From contig NZ_JAKZBV010000001.1 of the NCBI RefSeq assembly GCF_022539255.1, forward strand, positions 1,674,001-1,738,000: a DNA stretch of 64,000 bases, given 5' to 3'. Origin of the DNA: Sinomonas terrae (GTDB lineage Bacteria; Actinomycetota; Actinomycetes; Actinomycetales; Micrococcaceae). The translations under genes and the position numbers were made by a program. The notes below the pieces were generated by a model that searched no databases, was not told where the DNA came from, and saw only the letters and a program-made list of their open reading frames with translations. Positions 22,732 to 30,974 of the stretch are shown here, piece after piece (within the stretch, counting starts at the first letter, position 1; each line of letters opens with the position of its first letter).

Positions 22732-24258
22732 ATGACGCGCCCGCTGCGCCTCGCCGAATTCGTCGCGGCGCTGTCCCTCGCGACCGACCTCGGCATGGGA
22801 CAGCCTCTCGAACAGGGCCTGAGAACGTGCCTCGTCGCCCTCGAACTGGCGGACGCAGCCGGTACAGACGAGGTCGCGGCCGAGACCTATTACACAGCCC
22901 TCCTCCGCTTCCTCGGATGCACGGCGGACGCCTTCGAGTCGGCCCAGCTAGCCGGCAATGACATTGCCCTGCGCTCCGCCATTGCTCCCGTCCTGGGTGC
23001 TCCTCCCGGCACCTTCCTCCGGGCAGTGATGCCGGCGCTTGGCGCGGGCCTCTCCGCAGCGCAGAAGGCTTCGCTTCGGGCGGCCTTTCTCGCCAGAGGC
23101 CCCGCCCGGTTGAGAGCGGGGGTGCGAGCACATTGCGAGGCTGCCGAGATGCTCGCCTCTCGGCTCGACCTGCCGCTCGGCGTCCGCTTTGCGATGGGCG
23201 CGGCCTTCGAACAGTGGGACGGACGCGGCTTCCCCAACGGCCTGAGGGGTGAGTCGATCCCACTCGCCGCTCGCGTGGTCGCCATCGCACGTGACGTCGA
23301 AGTGATCGCGCGGGTGGCCGGAGCTGAAGCTGTGAAGGCAACCCTGCTTGAGCGGGCCGGCAGGTCGTATGACCCGGGGCTCGCCGCCGTGGCGCTCGCC
23401 CAGCTCGAGCGCCTGCTGGAGGCCGCGCGCACGGACACGGCGTGGGAGACGGCTCTCCAGCGTGAACCGGCGCCGGTCGTCGAGATTCCGCTCGCGCGAG
23501 TGGAGGAGGTCCTCTCGGTCTTCGCCGACTTCGCCGATCTCAAGGAACCCCAGAGGGCAGGATTCTCGCGCGCGGTTGCCGCGCTCGCCGCCTCGGCCGT
23601 CCCGGAGTGCGCAGAGCGGTTGCGGCTGGCTGGCCTTGCCCAGGATCTCGGGCGGGTGTGCGTGCCCAGCAGCCCTGACCGGTGGCCCAGCAGCCATGAC
23701 CGGCGGCTCGGCCCGCTCGTCGAGGAACGCCTCAGGCTGCATCCCTACTACAGCGAACGCATCCTGGTGCGTGTACCCGCGCTCGAACCGCTCGCGAGGC
23801 TCGCGGGCCTGCATCACGAACGCCTCGACGGATCGGGCTACTACCGAGGTGCGCTGGCCTCCGAGATCCCCTGGGAAGCGCGCGTCCTCGCGGCAGCCGA
23901 CGCGTTCCAGGAGAACCTCGTCGGCGCTCGTGGCCTCCCTGTGGCCACCCTCCAGCAGGCGGCAGACGGTCTTGCCCGGCTCGCTCCTACGAAGCTGGAC
24001 CCCGATGCTGTGGACGCCGTCTTGGCCGCCGCTGGCATCAGGGGGCATAGCCCGCGAGCCCATGCCGCAGGCCTTTCCGAGCGGGAAGTGGAGGTGCTGC
24101 GGCTCCTCTGCCGAGGTGCGACCAAGAAGGAGGTTGCCCTTGCTCTGACAATCTCGACGAGCACCGCTGACCATCACGTACGCCACATCTATGAGAAGAC
24201 GGGAGTCTCCTCCCGGGCCGCCGTCACCCTCTTCGCGGTAGACCACGAACTCCTCTAA
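22732..24258 (+). CDS. Tandem HD-GYP-like phosphohydrolase with C-terminal LuxR DNA-binding domain
   Basis: 508 residues. Two related HD-GYP-like halves are seen: the first has AFEQWDGRGFPNGLRGESIPLAARVVAIARD (about 160-195) without a clear HD pair; the second keeps LHHERLDGSGYYRGALASEIPWEARVLAAAD (about 360-390) with the HHE..DG.GY signature. The C-terminus is a LuxR helix-turn-helix (LSEREVEVLRLLCRGATKKEVALALTISTSTADHHVRHIYEKTGV, about 447-490). HD-GYP domains usually cleave cyclic di-GMP or related nucleotides, so the protein may link nucleotide signalling to transcription directly. CATCAT ends 6 nt before ATG. It is divergent from the hydrolase, a possible target. Confidence 0.88.
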   Translation: MTRPLRLAEFVAALSLATDLGMGQPLEQGLRTCLVALELADAAGTDEVAAETYYTALLRFLGCTADAFESAQLAGNDIALRSAIAPVLGAPPGTFLRAVMPALGAGLSAAQKASLRAAFLARGPARLRAGVRAHCEAAEMLASRLDLPLGVRFAMGAAFEQWDGRGFPNGLRGESIPLAARVVAIARDVEVIARVAGAEAVKATLLERAGRSYDPGLAAVALAQLERLLEAARTDTAWETALQREPAPVVEIPLARVEEVLSVFADFADLKEPQRAGFSRAVAALAASAVPECAERLRLAGLAQDLGRVCVPSSPDRWPSSHDRRLGPLVEERLRLHPYYSERILVRVPALEPLARLAGLHHERLDGSGYYRGALASEIPWEARVLAAADAFQENLVGARGLPVATLQQAADGLARLAPTKLDPDAVDAVLAAAGIRGHSPRAHAAGLSEREVEVLRLLCRGATKKEVALALTISTSTADHHVRHIYEKTGVSSRAAVTLFAVDHELL

Positions 24259-24288
24259 CTCTCGGCGCCCCACGATAGGGTAGGGGCC

Positions 24289-25077
24289 ATGCGTATTGCC
24301 CGTTTCGTCATTGATGGTGCCTCGGATTCGACCCCTCTGTACGGCGTCGTCCAAGGCGAGCCCGGCAGTGAACAGGTGGCGGTCATCAAAGGCGATCCGT
24401 TCTTCCAGGGCCTCACGCCGACGGGCCAGGTCCATCGCCTCGAGGACGTCCGCCTCGTGGCGCCGATCATCCCGCGCAGCAAGGTCGTGGGCATCGGGCG
24501 CAACTACGCGGACCACGCCAAGGAGCTCGGGAACGAACTGCCCACCGAGCCCGCCATGTTCCTTGTCGCCAACACCGCGGTCGTAGGCCCCGGAGACCCC
24601 GTGATCCTTCCGGAGTGGACCGAGGAGGTCTCCTACGAGGGCGAGCTGTGCGTGGTGATCGGCCGCATCTGCAAGGACGTGCCCGCCGAAAAGGCCGATG
24701 AAGTGATCTTCGGCTACACCGTGGGGAATGACTTCACGGCCCGGGACAAGCAGCGCTCCGACGTCCAGTGGGCGCGCGCAAAGTCCTTCGACACGTCCTC
24801 ACCGCTCGGACCTTGGATCGAGACGGAACTCGACCCCGAGGACCTTTCCCTCGTGACGCGGCTCAACGGCAAGGTCGTCCAGGACGGCACGACGGCGGAC
24901 ATGGTCTTCGGCGTGCGCGAGCTCATCTCCGCCGTATCGCAAGCCTTCACGCTGCTTCCTGGTGATGTCATCATGACCGGTACGCCCGCCGGAGTCGGCC
25001 TCGTGACGGAGGGCGACCGCATCGAGGTCGAAATCGAGGGGATCGGGACCCTCTCCAATCCTGTCGTGCGCAGGTAG
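24289..25077 (+). CDS. Fumarylacetoacetate hydrolase family protein
   Basis: 262-residue enzyme of the FAH superfamily, which cleaves or decarboxylates beta-dicarbonyl acids (acylpyruvate hydrolase, oxaloacetate decarboxylase and similar). The N-terminal subdomain covers about 1-60, then the core opens VVGIGRNYADHAKELG. The metal ligands are in the YEGELCVVIG region (two Glu) and the following Asp, with NDFTARDKQ and SFDTSSPLGPWI, and the C-terminus has TGTPAGVG. It lies just upstream of gltX, an arrangement common in Micrococcaceae. TAGGGT ends 7 nt before ATG (leaderless). The precise substrate is unknown. Confidence 0.93.
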   Translation: MRIARFVIDGASDSTPLYGVVQGEPGSEQVAVIKGDPFFQGLTPTGQVHRLEDVRLVAPIIPRSKVVGIGRNYADHAKELGNELPTEPAMFLVANTAVVGPGDPVILPEWTEEVSYEGELCVVIGRICKDVPAEKADEVIFGYTVGNDFTARDKQRSDVQWARAKSFDTSSPLGPWIETELDPEDLSLVTRLNGKVVQDGTTADMVFGVRELISAVSQAFTLLPGDVIMTGTPAGVGLVTEGDRIEVEIEGIGTLSNPVVRR

Positions 25078-25139
25078 GGGCGGAGCGGACGACGGCGCGC
25101 GGGCGAGGCTGCGTGGCCGCGGCCTAGAATGGGGTCACT

Positions 25140-26663
25140 ATGACTTCCTCCGCCGATACCGCCGTGCTCAACGCTGACGCCATCCCTTCCGTCACCCCCG
25201 ATACTCCCGTCCGCGTTCGGTTCTGCCCCTCACCTACGGGCACACCGCACGTCGGCATGGTGCGCACAGCCCTTTTCAACTGGGCCTATGCCCGCCACAC
25301 GGGGGGCACTTTCGTGTTCCGCATCGAGGACACGGACGCGCAGCGGGACTCGGAGGAGAGCTACCAGCAGATCGTCGAGGCGCTGCGGTGGCTCGGACTC
25401 ACGTGGGACGAGGGAATCGACGTCGGCGGACCTCACGAGCCGTACCGGCAGTCCCGCCGGCTGGACCTGTACAAGGACGTCGCTGCGAAGCTCAAGGACG
25501 CAGGGTTCCTCTACGAGTCCTACTCGACTCCGGACGAGATCGAGGCGCGGCACCGCGCAGCGGGGCGTGACCCCAAGCTCGGTTACGACAACTCGGACAG
25601 GGACCTGACCGCCGAGCAGATCGCCGCTTTCCGGAACGAGGGTCGCGAGCCGGTCCTGCGGTTCCGGATGCCGGACGAGGATGTCGCCTTCGACGATCTC
25701 ATCCGCGGCGAGATCCGCTTCAAGGCTGGAAGCGTTCCGGACTTCGTCGTCGTGCGCGCCGACGGCTCGCCCCTGTACACGCTCGTCAACCCGGTCGACG
25801 ACGCGCTCATGGGGATCACCCACGTGCTCCGCGGGGAGGATCTCCTCTCCTCGACCCCACGCCAGGTCGCGCTTTACCACGCGCTGCACGCCGTCGGCGT
25901 CGCGTCCTACATGCCGCTCTTCGGCCATCTGCCGTATGTCATGGGCGAGGGAAACAAGAAGCTCTCGAAGCGCGATCCGCAGTCGAACCTCTTCCACCAC
26001 CGAGACCGGGGCTTCATCCCAGAGGGCCTGCTGAACTACCTCGCGCTGCTCGGCTGGTCGCTCTCCGCGGACGAGGACATCTTCACCGTCGAGCAGCTCG
26101 TCGACAACTTCGACATCGTTGACGTGCTCCCGAATCCGGCGCGCTTCGATCAGAAGAAGGCCGAGGCGATCAACGGCACCCACGTTCGGCTCCTGGAGGC
26201 CGCAGACTTCCGTGACCGGCTCGTGCCGTACCTCCGCTCTGCGGGCATCGTCGGCGAGACGCTCTCGGAGCGTGAGGAGCAGATTCTCACCGAGGGTGCC
26301 CCGCTCATCCAGGAGCGGATCACCCTGCTCGGCGAGGCGCCCGGGATGCTCGGCTTCCTGTTCGCGGAGGACGCCTCGATCACTGTCGAGGACGACGCGC
26401 GGAAGGGACTCCCGGGGAATCTCGCCGAAGTCCTCGACGCAGCGATTGCGGCCCTCGAGCCCCTCACGCAGTGGACGGCCGAGGCGATCCAAGACGCCCT
26501 GCGCACGGCCCTCGTGGATGGACTCGGCATCAAGCCGCGCCTCGCGTTCGGACCGGTTCGCGTCGCAGTTTCGGGCCGGAGGGTCTCCCCGCCGCTGTTC
26601 GAGTCGATGGTGATCCTCGGGAAGGATTCCTCGCTCGCGAGGCTCAGGGCCTTCCGTGGCTGA
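25140..26663 (+). CDS. gltX: Glutamyl-tRNA synthetase
   Basis: Class I synthetase that charges tRNA-Glu, and probably tRNA-Gln for later amidation, as in most actinobacteria. 507 residues with an N-terminal extension of about 20. The HIGH motif is PTGTPHVGMVR (about 32-42), the KMSKS equivalent is KKLSKRD (about 275-281), and the C-terminal anticodon domain is helical. TAGAAT (25125-25130) lies 9 nt before the ATG. The stop overlaps the start of the HAD gene by 8 nt. The tRNA-Glu and tRNA-Gln genes lie 1 kb downstream. Confidence 0.97.
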   Translation: MTSSADTAVLNADAIPSVTPDTPVRVRFCPSPTGTPHVGMVRTALFNWAYARHTGGTFVFRIEDTDAQRDSEESYQQIVEALRWLGLTWDEGIDVGGPHEPYRQSRRLDLYKDVAAKLKDAGFLYESYSTPDEIEARHRAAGRDPKLGYDNSDRDLTAEQIAAFRNEGREPVLRFRMPDEDVAFDDLIRGEIRFKAGSVPDFVVVRADGSPLYTLVNPVDDALMGITHVLRGEDLLSSTPRQVALYHALHAVGVASYMPLFGHLPYVMGEGNKKLSKRDPQSNLFHHRDRGFIPEGLLNYLALLGWSLSADEDIFTVEQLVDNFDIVDVLPNPARFDQKKAEAINGTHVRLLEAADFRDRLVPYLRSAGIVGETLSEREEQILTEGAPLIQERITLLGEAPGMLGFLFAEDASITVEDDARKGLPGNLAEVLDAAIAALEPLTQWTAEAIQDALRTALVDGLGIKPRLAFGPVRVAVSGRRVSPPLFESMVILGKDSSLARLRAFRG

Positions 26664-27492
26664 CGGCGCACAGGGCTCTTCGGCGCCGGGCTCGTTGGTG
26701 CAGGGCTCATTGAACCTGGGCGGCGACCAACGGGTCGAGGGCGTCCTCCTCGACATTGACGAGACGCTTGTCGATCTCGAGGGTGCGATGCATCGTGCGT
26801 TGCGCGAGGTAACTGCAGCCTACGTCGAGCTCGACGAGGCGGGCTGGACTCAGTTCTGCCAGACTTTCACCCGGGGTTCGGAGGACATCTACGAGCAGTA
26901 CGTCGCCGGCGAGATCACCTTTGCCGAGCAGCGGGTCCTGCGCGCTGAGCGGTGCCTCGCCAACGCCGGGACGGAGTTCCCCGACACGGAGGCCGCTGCG
27001 TCCTGGCTCAGCGCCTATGAGGCGGCGCAGCCGGCCTACGTGCGCCCGTTCGACGACGTCGCACCCCTCCTCGACGCGCTCGACGCAGCGGGCGTGCCCT
27101 ATGGCGCGGTGAGCAACAACGTGCACGACTACCAGCGCGCGAAGCTCGACCACGCCGGGCTCCAGAGGGTCGAGGTCCTCGTGGGGATCGACGCCGTCGG
27201 CGCGGCGAAGCCGCACCCGGCAATCTTCCACGAGGGCCTGCGCCTCCTCGGTACGAGCGCTCGGGGCACCGTCTACGTGGGCGACAACCCTCATCACGAC
27301 GTCGTCGGCGCCGAGGGCGCGGGGTTGCGGGGCATTTGGCTGAACCGTTCGGGCAAGGAGCTCCCAGAGGACCTGGCGGCGCACGTGCGCGTGCAGGTAG
27401 GGAGCCTTGAGGAGGTGCCTGCCCTCCTCGGGCTGAGGGGCGGCGATCGCAGCGAGGCGATTTGGCACCGGGGTGCCGATCTTGTAAAGTAA
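26656..27492 (+). CDS. HAD-superfamily phosphatase
   Basis: 278-residue cytosolic hydrolase. All four HAD motifs are visible: LDIDETLVD (about 32-40, nucleophile Asp), GAVSNN (about 151-156), the lysine in GAAKPHPAIF (about 182-191), and YVGDNPHHDVVGA (about 207-219). A helical cap of type C1 lies between motifs I and II, resembling phosphoglycolate phosphatases. The GTG start at 26656 overlaps the gltX stop by 8 nt, so the two are translationally coupled. The first 25 residues are low in similarity to the family and could be trimmed. The substrate is not known. Confidence 0.9.
   Translation: MADGAQGSSAPGSLVQGSLNLGGDQRVEGVLLDIDETLVDLEGAMHRALREVTAAYVELDEAGWTQFCQTFTRGSEDIYEQYVAGEITFAEQRVLRAERCLANAGTEFPDTEAAASWLSAYEAAQPAYVRPFDDVAPLLDALDAAGVPYGAVSNNVHDYQRAKLDHAGLQRVEVLVGIDAVGAAKPHPAIFHEGLRLLGTSARGTVYVGDNPHHDVVGAEGAGLRGIWLNRSGKELPEDLAAHVRVQVGSLEEVPALLGLRGGDRSEAIWHRGADLVK
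27462..27490 (+). promoter_or_regulatory. Promoter of the tRNA-Gln gene
   Basis: TTGGCA (27462-27467), exactly 17 nt, then TAAAGT (27485-27490), inside the last codons of the HAD gene and 73 nt upstream of tRNA-Gln. Confidence 0.65.
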
Positions 27493-27563
27493 TTACTCGT
27501 GCTGAGGGGCACAGAGCGCATCGGATCAGACGGTTCGAGACGCTCGCAGCCCGGAAGACACCT

Positions 27564-27635
27564 TGGGATATGGTGTAATTGGCAACACTACGGTTTCTGG
27601 TACCGTCATTCTAGGTTCGAGTCCTGGTATCCCAG
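27564..27635 (+). tRNA. tRNA-Gln(CUG)
   Basis: 72-nt cloverleaf: acceptor TGGGATA/TATCCCA, anticodon stem ACGGT/ACCGT around TTCTGGT (anticodon CTG, 27597-27599), T arm CTAGG-TTCGAGT-CCTGG, discriminator G. No encoded CCA. This is the ordinary actinobacterial form, unlike the copy at 970. Confidence 0.95.
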
Positions 27636-27687
27636 CTCCTGATGCCCCGCGAGTGAGCGGCGGGTCTGACGGTCAGGTAAAGTACAC

Positions 27688-27760
27688 GGCCCCATCGTAT
27701 AGCGGCCTAGTACGCCGCCCTCTCACGGCGGTAACGCGGGTTCGAATCCCGCTGGGGTCA
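27688..27760 (+). tRNA. tRNA-Glu(CUC), first copy
   Basis: 73 nt: acceptor GGCCCCA/TGGGGTC (one G-U), anticodon stem CCGCC/GGCGG around CTCTCAC (anticodon CTC), T arm GCGGG-TTCGAAT-CCCGC, discriminator A. A TAAAGT -10-like hexamer lies at 27678-27683, very close to the 5' end. Confidence 0.95.
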
Positions 27761-27762
27761 CG

Positions 27763-27795
27763 AAGGTCCGAGGGATTTCCCGCCGGACCTTTCTT
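27763..27795 (+). terminator. Terminator after first tRNA-Glu
   Basis: AAGGTCCG (27763-27770) pairs with CGGACCTT (27784-27791), then TCTT. It separates the two tRNA-Glu genes. Confidence 0.7.
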
Positions 27796-27846
27796 CAAGC
27801 CTTTGTGCGGCGGCTGTAACGGCTTTTGTTCAAGGGTGCAGTGCTC

Positions 27847-27919
27847 GGCCCCATCGTATAGCGGCCTAGTACGCCGCCCTCTCACGGCGGTAACGCGGGT
27901 TCGAATCCCGCTGGGGTCA
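27847..27919 (+). tRNA. tRNA-Glu(CUC), second identical copy
   Basis: Identical over all 73 nt to the gene at 27688, including one flanking base on each side (C before, C after). The start-to-start distance is 159 bp. It has its own downstream terminator. Confidence 0.95.
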
Positions 27920-27925
27920 CTGCAG

Positions 27926-27966
27926 AGAACGCCCCCGATCCTGATGGATCGGGGGCGTTCTGTTTC
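27926..27966 (+). terminator. Terminator after second tRNA-Glu
   Basis: A perfect 15-bp stem (AGAACGCCCCCGATC with GATCGGGGGCGTTCT) around a 6-nt loop, followed by GTTTCCTT. Confidence 0.9.
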
Positions 27967-28045
27967 CTTCCCCGGTCTTCCCAGTGTTCCCAGTTTTCCC
28001 GGTTTTCCCAGCCTTCGTCCCGGGAGGGTCGGCAAGCCGCGCAGG

Positions 28046-28585
28046 CTACTGGCCGAGCCTCTGCGCTGCGGCCTGGACCTTGAGCATGGTGCGGAGGTTT
28101 CGGGTTGTCGTGGTGGCTTTGAATTTGGACTTCGCGGTGGCCTTCGACATCGTGCTGTCGAGCGTTCCGCCGACCGGGGCGAGCCAAGCGGTGGCTGTAG
28201 GGGAGAGGCGCACATGCTCGGTGCCGGCTCTTTCGGCCAGGTCCCACAGCTCATCCAGCACAGTAGAGTCCGTCGCGAGCGTCACGTAGGTGTGGGTTGA
28301 TGCGTCGTCGGGAGGGAAGGGGCACGTGCTCACCATGGCGTCGAGGTCATCAGCCGGGATGACAATCACCCAAGCGTCATAGCCGAACCGGGCGCGGAGT
28401 GCGTCCTGGATGGCTTCCTTGAGCTCGTCCGCCGAGAGGCTTGAACGGAGGACGGCGTTGCCGCTCGCGAGCAAGGTCGAGACATCCGTCACCGGGAGCT
28501 GCACGAGCGTCGCCTTGACCTCCGCCATCTTGAGGTTGATCCCGCCCACGTTGACGCCTCTCAGGAAGACGGCGTAAGCGGTCAT
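28046..28585 (-). CDS. DUF1697 protein
   Basis: 179-residue cytosolic protein of unknown function, family DUF1697, recognised by the start MTAYAVFLRGVNVGGINLK followed by LASGNAVLRS and FGYDAWVIV. ATG 28585 has a strong AAGGAGG; the in-frame extension upstream overlaps the IclR gene and is not used. The Lys/Thr-rich C-terminal part (SKATAKSKFKATTTTRNLRT) fits the family's nucleic-acid-like surface, but no activity is proven. It lies 43 nt downstream of the IclR gene on the same strand, possibly co-transcribed. Confidence 0.88.
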   Translation of the reverse strand: MTAYAVFLRGVNVGGINLKMAEVKATLVQLPVTDVSTLLASGNAVLRSSLSADELKEAIQDALRARFGYDAWVIVIPADDLDAMVSTCPFPPDDASTHTYVTLATDSTVLDELWDLAERAGTEHVRLSPTATAWLAPVGGTLDSTMSKATAKSKFKATTTTRNLRTMLKVQAAAQRLGQ

Positions 28586-28628
28586 GGGGCCTCCTTGGCG
28601 AGGTCTGGGTCCGTTCGAGCTGTGTCTC

Positions 28629-29348
28629 TCAGTCGTTGCCCTTGCGCAACGCCTCCGTGAGGAGGCGGGCAGCGCTGCAGACGACCTCAGCATGCTGACG
28701 GCCCGGCTGGCGAGTCAAGCGCTCGATCGGCCCCGAAATGGAGACGGCAGCGATGACGCGACCGGACGGTCCTCGGACGGGTGCGGACACCGAGGCGACG
28801 CCGGGCTCACGTTCGCCGAGCGACTGTGCCCAGCCCCGCCGTCGTACGCCCGCCAGAACGGTGGGGGTGAAGCGTGCGTTGTTGAGCCCCTCGAGGAGCC
28901 TGTCGTGATCCTCCCAAGCGACGAGGATCTGGGCGGCCGAGCCGGCCTTCATCGTCAGCTGGGTGCCGACGGGGATCGTGTCGCGAAGACCCACCGGGCG
29001 CTCTGCCGAGGCCACGCACACACGCCAGTCGCCCTGACGCCGGAAGATCTGCGCGCTTTCACCGGTGGCGTCGCGGAGCTGGACGAGGATCGGGCCCGCC
29101 GCGGCGATGAGGCGGTCCTCGCCAGCGGCCGAGGCAAGTTCGACGAGGCGGGAACCGAGCACAAAGCGGCCTTGGATGTCGCGGGCCACGAGGCGGTGAT
29201 GGACGAGCGCGAGCGCGAGCCGGTGAACGGTAGGGCGGGCCAGGCCCGTTGCGGAAACAAGCTGGGCCAGAGTTGTGGGTCCTGCTTCAAGGGCATCGAG
29301 CACCATCGCGGCCTTGTCGATCACGCCGACGCCACTAGAATTGTCCAT
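28629..29348 (-). CDS. IclR-family regulator of leucine genes (LtbR-like)
   Basis: 239 residues. The N-terminal winged helix contains TTLAQLVSATGLARPTVHRL (about 32-51), and the C-terminal effector domain has GDWRVCVASAERP and SVSAPVRGPSGRVIAAVSISGP. It is divergent from leuC, which is the position of LtbR in Corynebacterium and its Streptomyces counterpart, known repressors of leuB and leuCD. ATG 29348 lies 6 nt behind CAATAT, and the operator at 29364-29378 overlaps this promoter, so autoregulation is likely. Assignment as the leu regulator rests on family, context and the shared operator. Confidence 0.9.
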   Translation of the reverse strand: MDNSSGVGVIDKAAMVLDALEAGPTTLAQLVSATGLARPTVHRLALALVHHRLVARDIQGRFVLGSRLVELASAAGEDRLIAAAGPILVQLRDATGESAQIFRRQGDWRVCVASAERPVGLRDTIPVGTQLTMKAGSAAQILVAWEDHDRLLEGLNNARFTPTVLAGVRRRGWAQSLGEREPGVASVSAPVRGPSGRVIAAVSISGPIERLTRQPGRQHAEVVCSAARLLTEALRKGND

Positions 29349-29363
29349 AGCTTGATATTGCTG

Positions 29364-29378
29364 TCTCAACATCTGAGA
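29364..29378. promoter_or_regulatory. Putative LtbR-type operator in icl regulator/leuC divergent promoter
   Basis: TCTCAACATCTGAGA is a perfect inverted repeat of 5 bp (TCTCA...TGAGA) with a 5-nt centre, 15 bp upstream of the IclR start and 92 bp upstream of leuC. It matches the leuB upstream site at 19328. Confidence 0.65.
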
Positions 29379-29470
29379 TGCAAGTCGGCGGACTAGCCCG
29401 ATCGCCGGCGTCCTGCTGCACTGGTATAGAGGCGCTTGACGGCGCGGAAGAGAACCGAAGGGAGCTGGCC

Positions 29471-30913
29471 ATGGGACGCACTCTGGCCGAGAAGGTCTGG
29501 GACGCGCACGTCGTGCGCAAAGGCGAGGCTGGCCAGCCCGACCTTCTCTACATCGACCTGCACCTCGTGCACGAGGTGACCTCTCCGCAGGCATTCGAGG
29601 GGCTCCGCCTCGCGGGCCGTCAGCTCCGCCGCCCCGACCTGACGATCGCGACCGAGGACCACAACACCCCGACCCTCGACATCGACAAGCCGATCGCTGA
29701 CCCGACGAGCCGGACCCAGATCGAGACCCTGCGGGCCAACTGCCAGGAATTCGGGGTCCGTCTGCATCCCCTCGGGGACAAGGAGCAGGGCATCGTGCAC
29801 GTTGTCGGGCCGCAGCTCGGCCTCACCCAGCCCGGCCTGACCATCGTCTGCGGCGATTCGCACACCTCCACCCACGGCGCGTTCGGTGCTCTCGCGATGG
29901 GGATCGGCACCTCCGAGGTCGAGCACGTCATGGCCACCCAGACGCTGCCGCTCAAGCCGTTCAAGACGATGGCGATCACGGTCGAGGGAAAGCTCAAGCC
30001 GGGCGTGAGCTCGAAGGACATCATCCTCGCCGTGATCGCGAAGATCGGCACGGGCGGCGGCCAGGGCTATGTGCTCGAGTACCGCGGCTCCGCAATCCGT
30101 GCGCTGTCCATGGAAGCGCGCATGACGATCTGCAACATGTCGATCGAGGCGGGCGCCCGCGCCGGCATGGTCGCCCCGGACGAGACGACGTATGAGTTCA
30201 TGAAGGGCCGCCCGCACGCCCCGCAGGGCGCGGAGTGGGACGCGGCGGTCGAGTACTGGAACACCCTGCACACCGACGAGGACGCGGTCTTCGACGCCGA
30301 GGTCTTCCTCGACGCCGACGAACTCGAGCCCTTCGTCACGTGGGGAACGAACCCGGGCCAGGGCGTCTCCCTCTCCCAGTCCGTCCCCGACCCGGATTCG
30401 TTCGCCGACGAGAACGCGAAGGCCGCCGCGCGCCGCGCCCTGACGTACATGGACCTCGTTCCCGGCACGCCGATGAAGGAGGTCCGCGTCGACACCGTCT
30501 TCTTGGGGTCCTGCACGAACTCCCGGCTTGAGGATCTGCGGGCTGCGGCCGATATCATCCGAGGGCGGCAGAAGGACCCGAACGTCCGCATGCTCGTCGT
30601 CCCCGGCTCAGCACGTGTGCGCCTCGAGGCCGAGGCTGAGGGACTGGACCAGGTCTTCAAGGACTTCGGTGCGGAATGGCGCTTCGCCGGCTGCTCGATG
30701 TGCCTGGGGATGAACCCGGACCAGCTCGCCCCCGGTGAGCGCTGCGCGTCGACGTCCAACCGCAATTTCGAGGGCCGCCAGGGCAAGGGCGGACGCACCC
30801 ACCTCGTCTCGCCCGTCGTCGCCGCCGCCACCGCGATCCGCGGGACCCTCTCCTCGCCGTCGGACCTCGAAGCGGTGCCCGCTGCCGCCGCCACGAGCGG
30901 CGTCTCCGCCTGA
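29471..30913 (+). CDS. leuC: 3-isopropylmalate dehydratase, large subunit
   Basis: Aconitase-family 4Fe-4S subunit that isomerises 2- to 3-isopropylmalate. 480 residues. The cluster cysteines are in GSCTNSRLEDLR (about 346-357) and the AGCSMCLGMNPDQL pair (about 408-414); the substrate region GDSHTSTHGAFG (about 132-143) is intact. ATG 29471 has GAAGGGAG upstream; the frame is open 31 codons further but overlaps the regulatory region. It forms an operon with leuD, 61 nt downstream. Confidence 0.98.
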   Translation: MGRTLAEKVWDAHVVRKGEAGQPDLLYIDLHLVHEVTSPQAFEGLRLAGRQLRRPDLTIATEDHNTPTLDIDKPIADPTSRTQIETLRANCQEFGVRLHPLGDKEQGIVHVVGPQLGLTQPGLTIVCGDSHTSTHGAFGALAMGIGTSEVEHVMATQTLPLKPFKTMAITVEGKLKPGVSSKDIILAVIAKIGTGGGQGYVLEYRGSAIRALSMEARMTICNMSIEAGARAGMVAPDETTYEFMKGRPHAPQGAEWDAAVEYWNTLHTDEDAVFDAEVFLDADELEPFVTWGTNPGQGVSLSQSVPDPDSFADENAKAAARRALTYMDLVPGTPMKEVRVDTVFLGSCTNSRLEDLRAAADIIRGRQKDPNVRMLVVPGSARVRLEAEAEGLDQVFKDFGAEWRFAGCSMCLGMNPDQLAPGERCASTSNRNFEGRQGKGGRTHLVSPVVAAATAIRGTLSSPSDLEAVPAAAATSGVSA

Positions 30914-30974
30914 GCCCCCGATACTGACCCCGCCCCTTCGGGGCCGATGACCTTTTCGAGACAGGAAGCCCGCC

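Noticed and set aside
27688..27919. Direct repeat as a sign of a mobile element
   Set aside because: The repeat is simply two identical tRNA-Glu genes, each with its own terminator.
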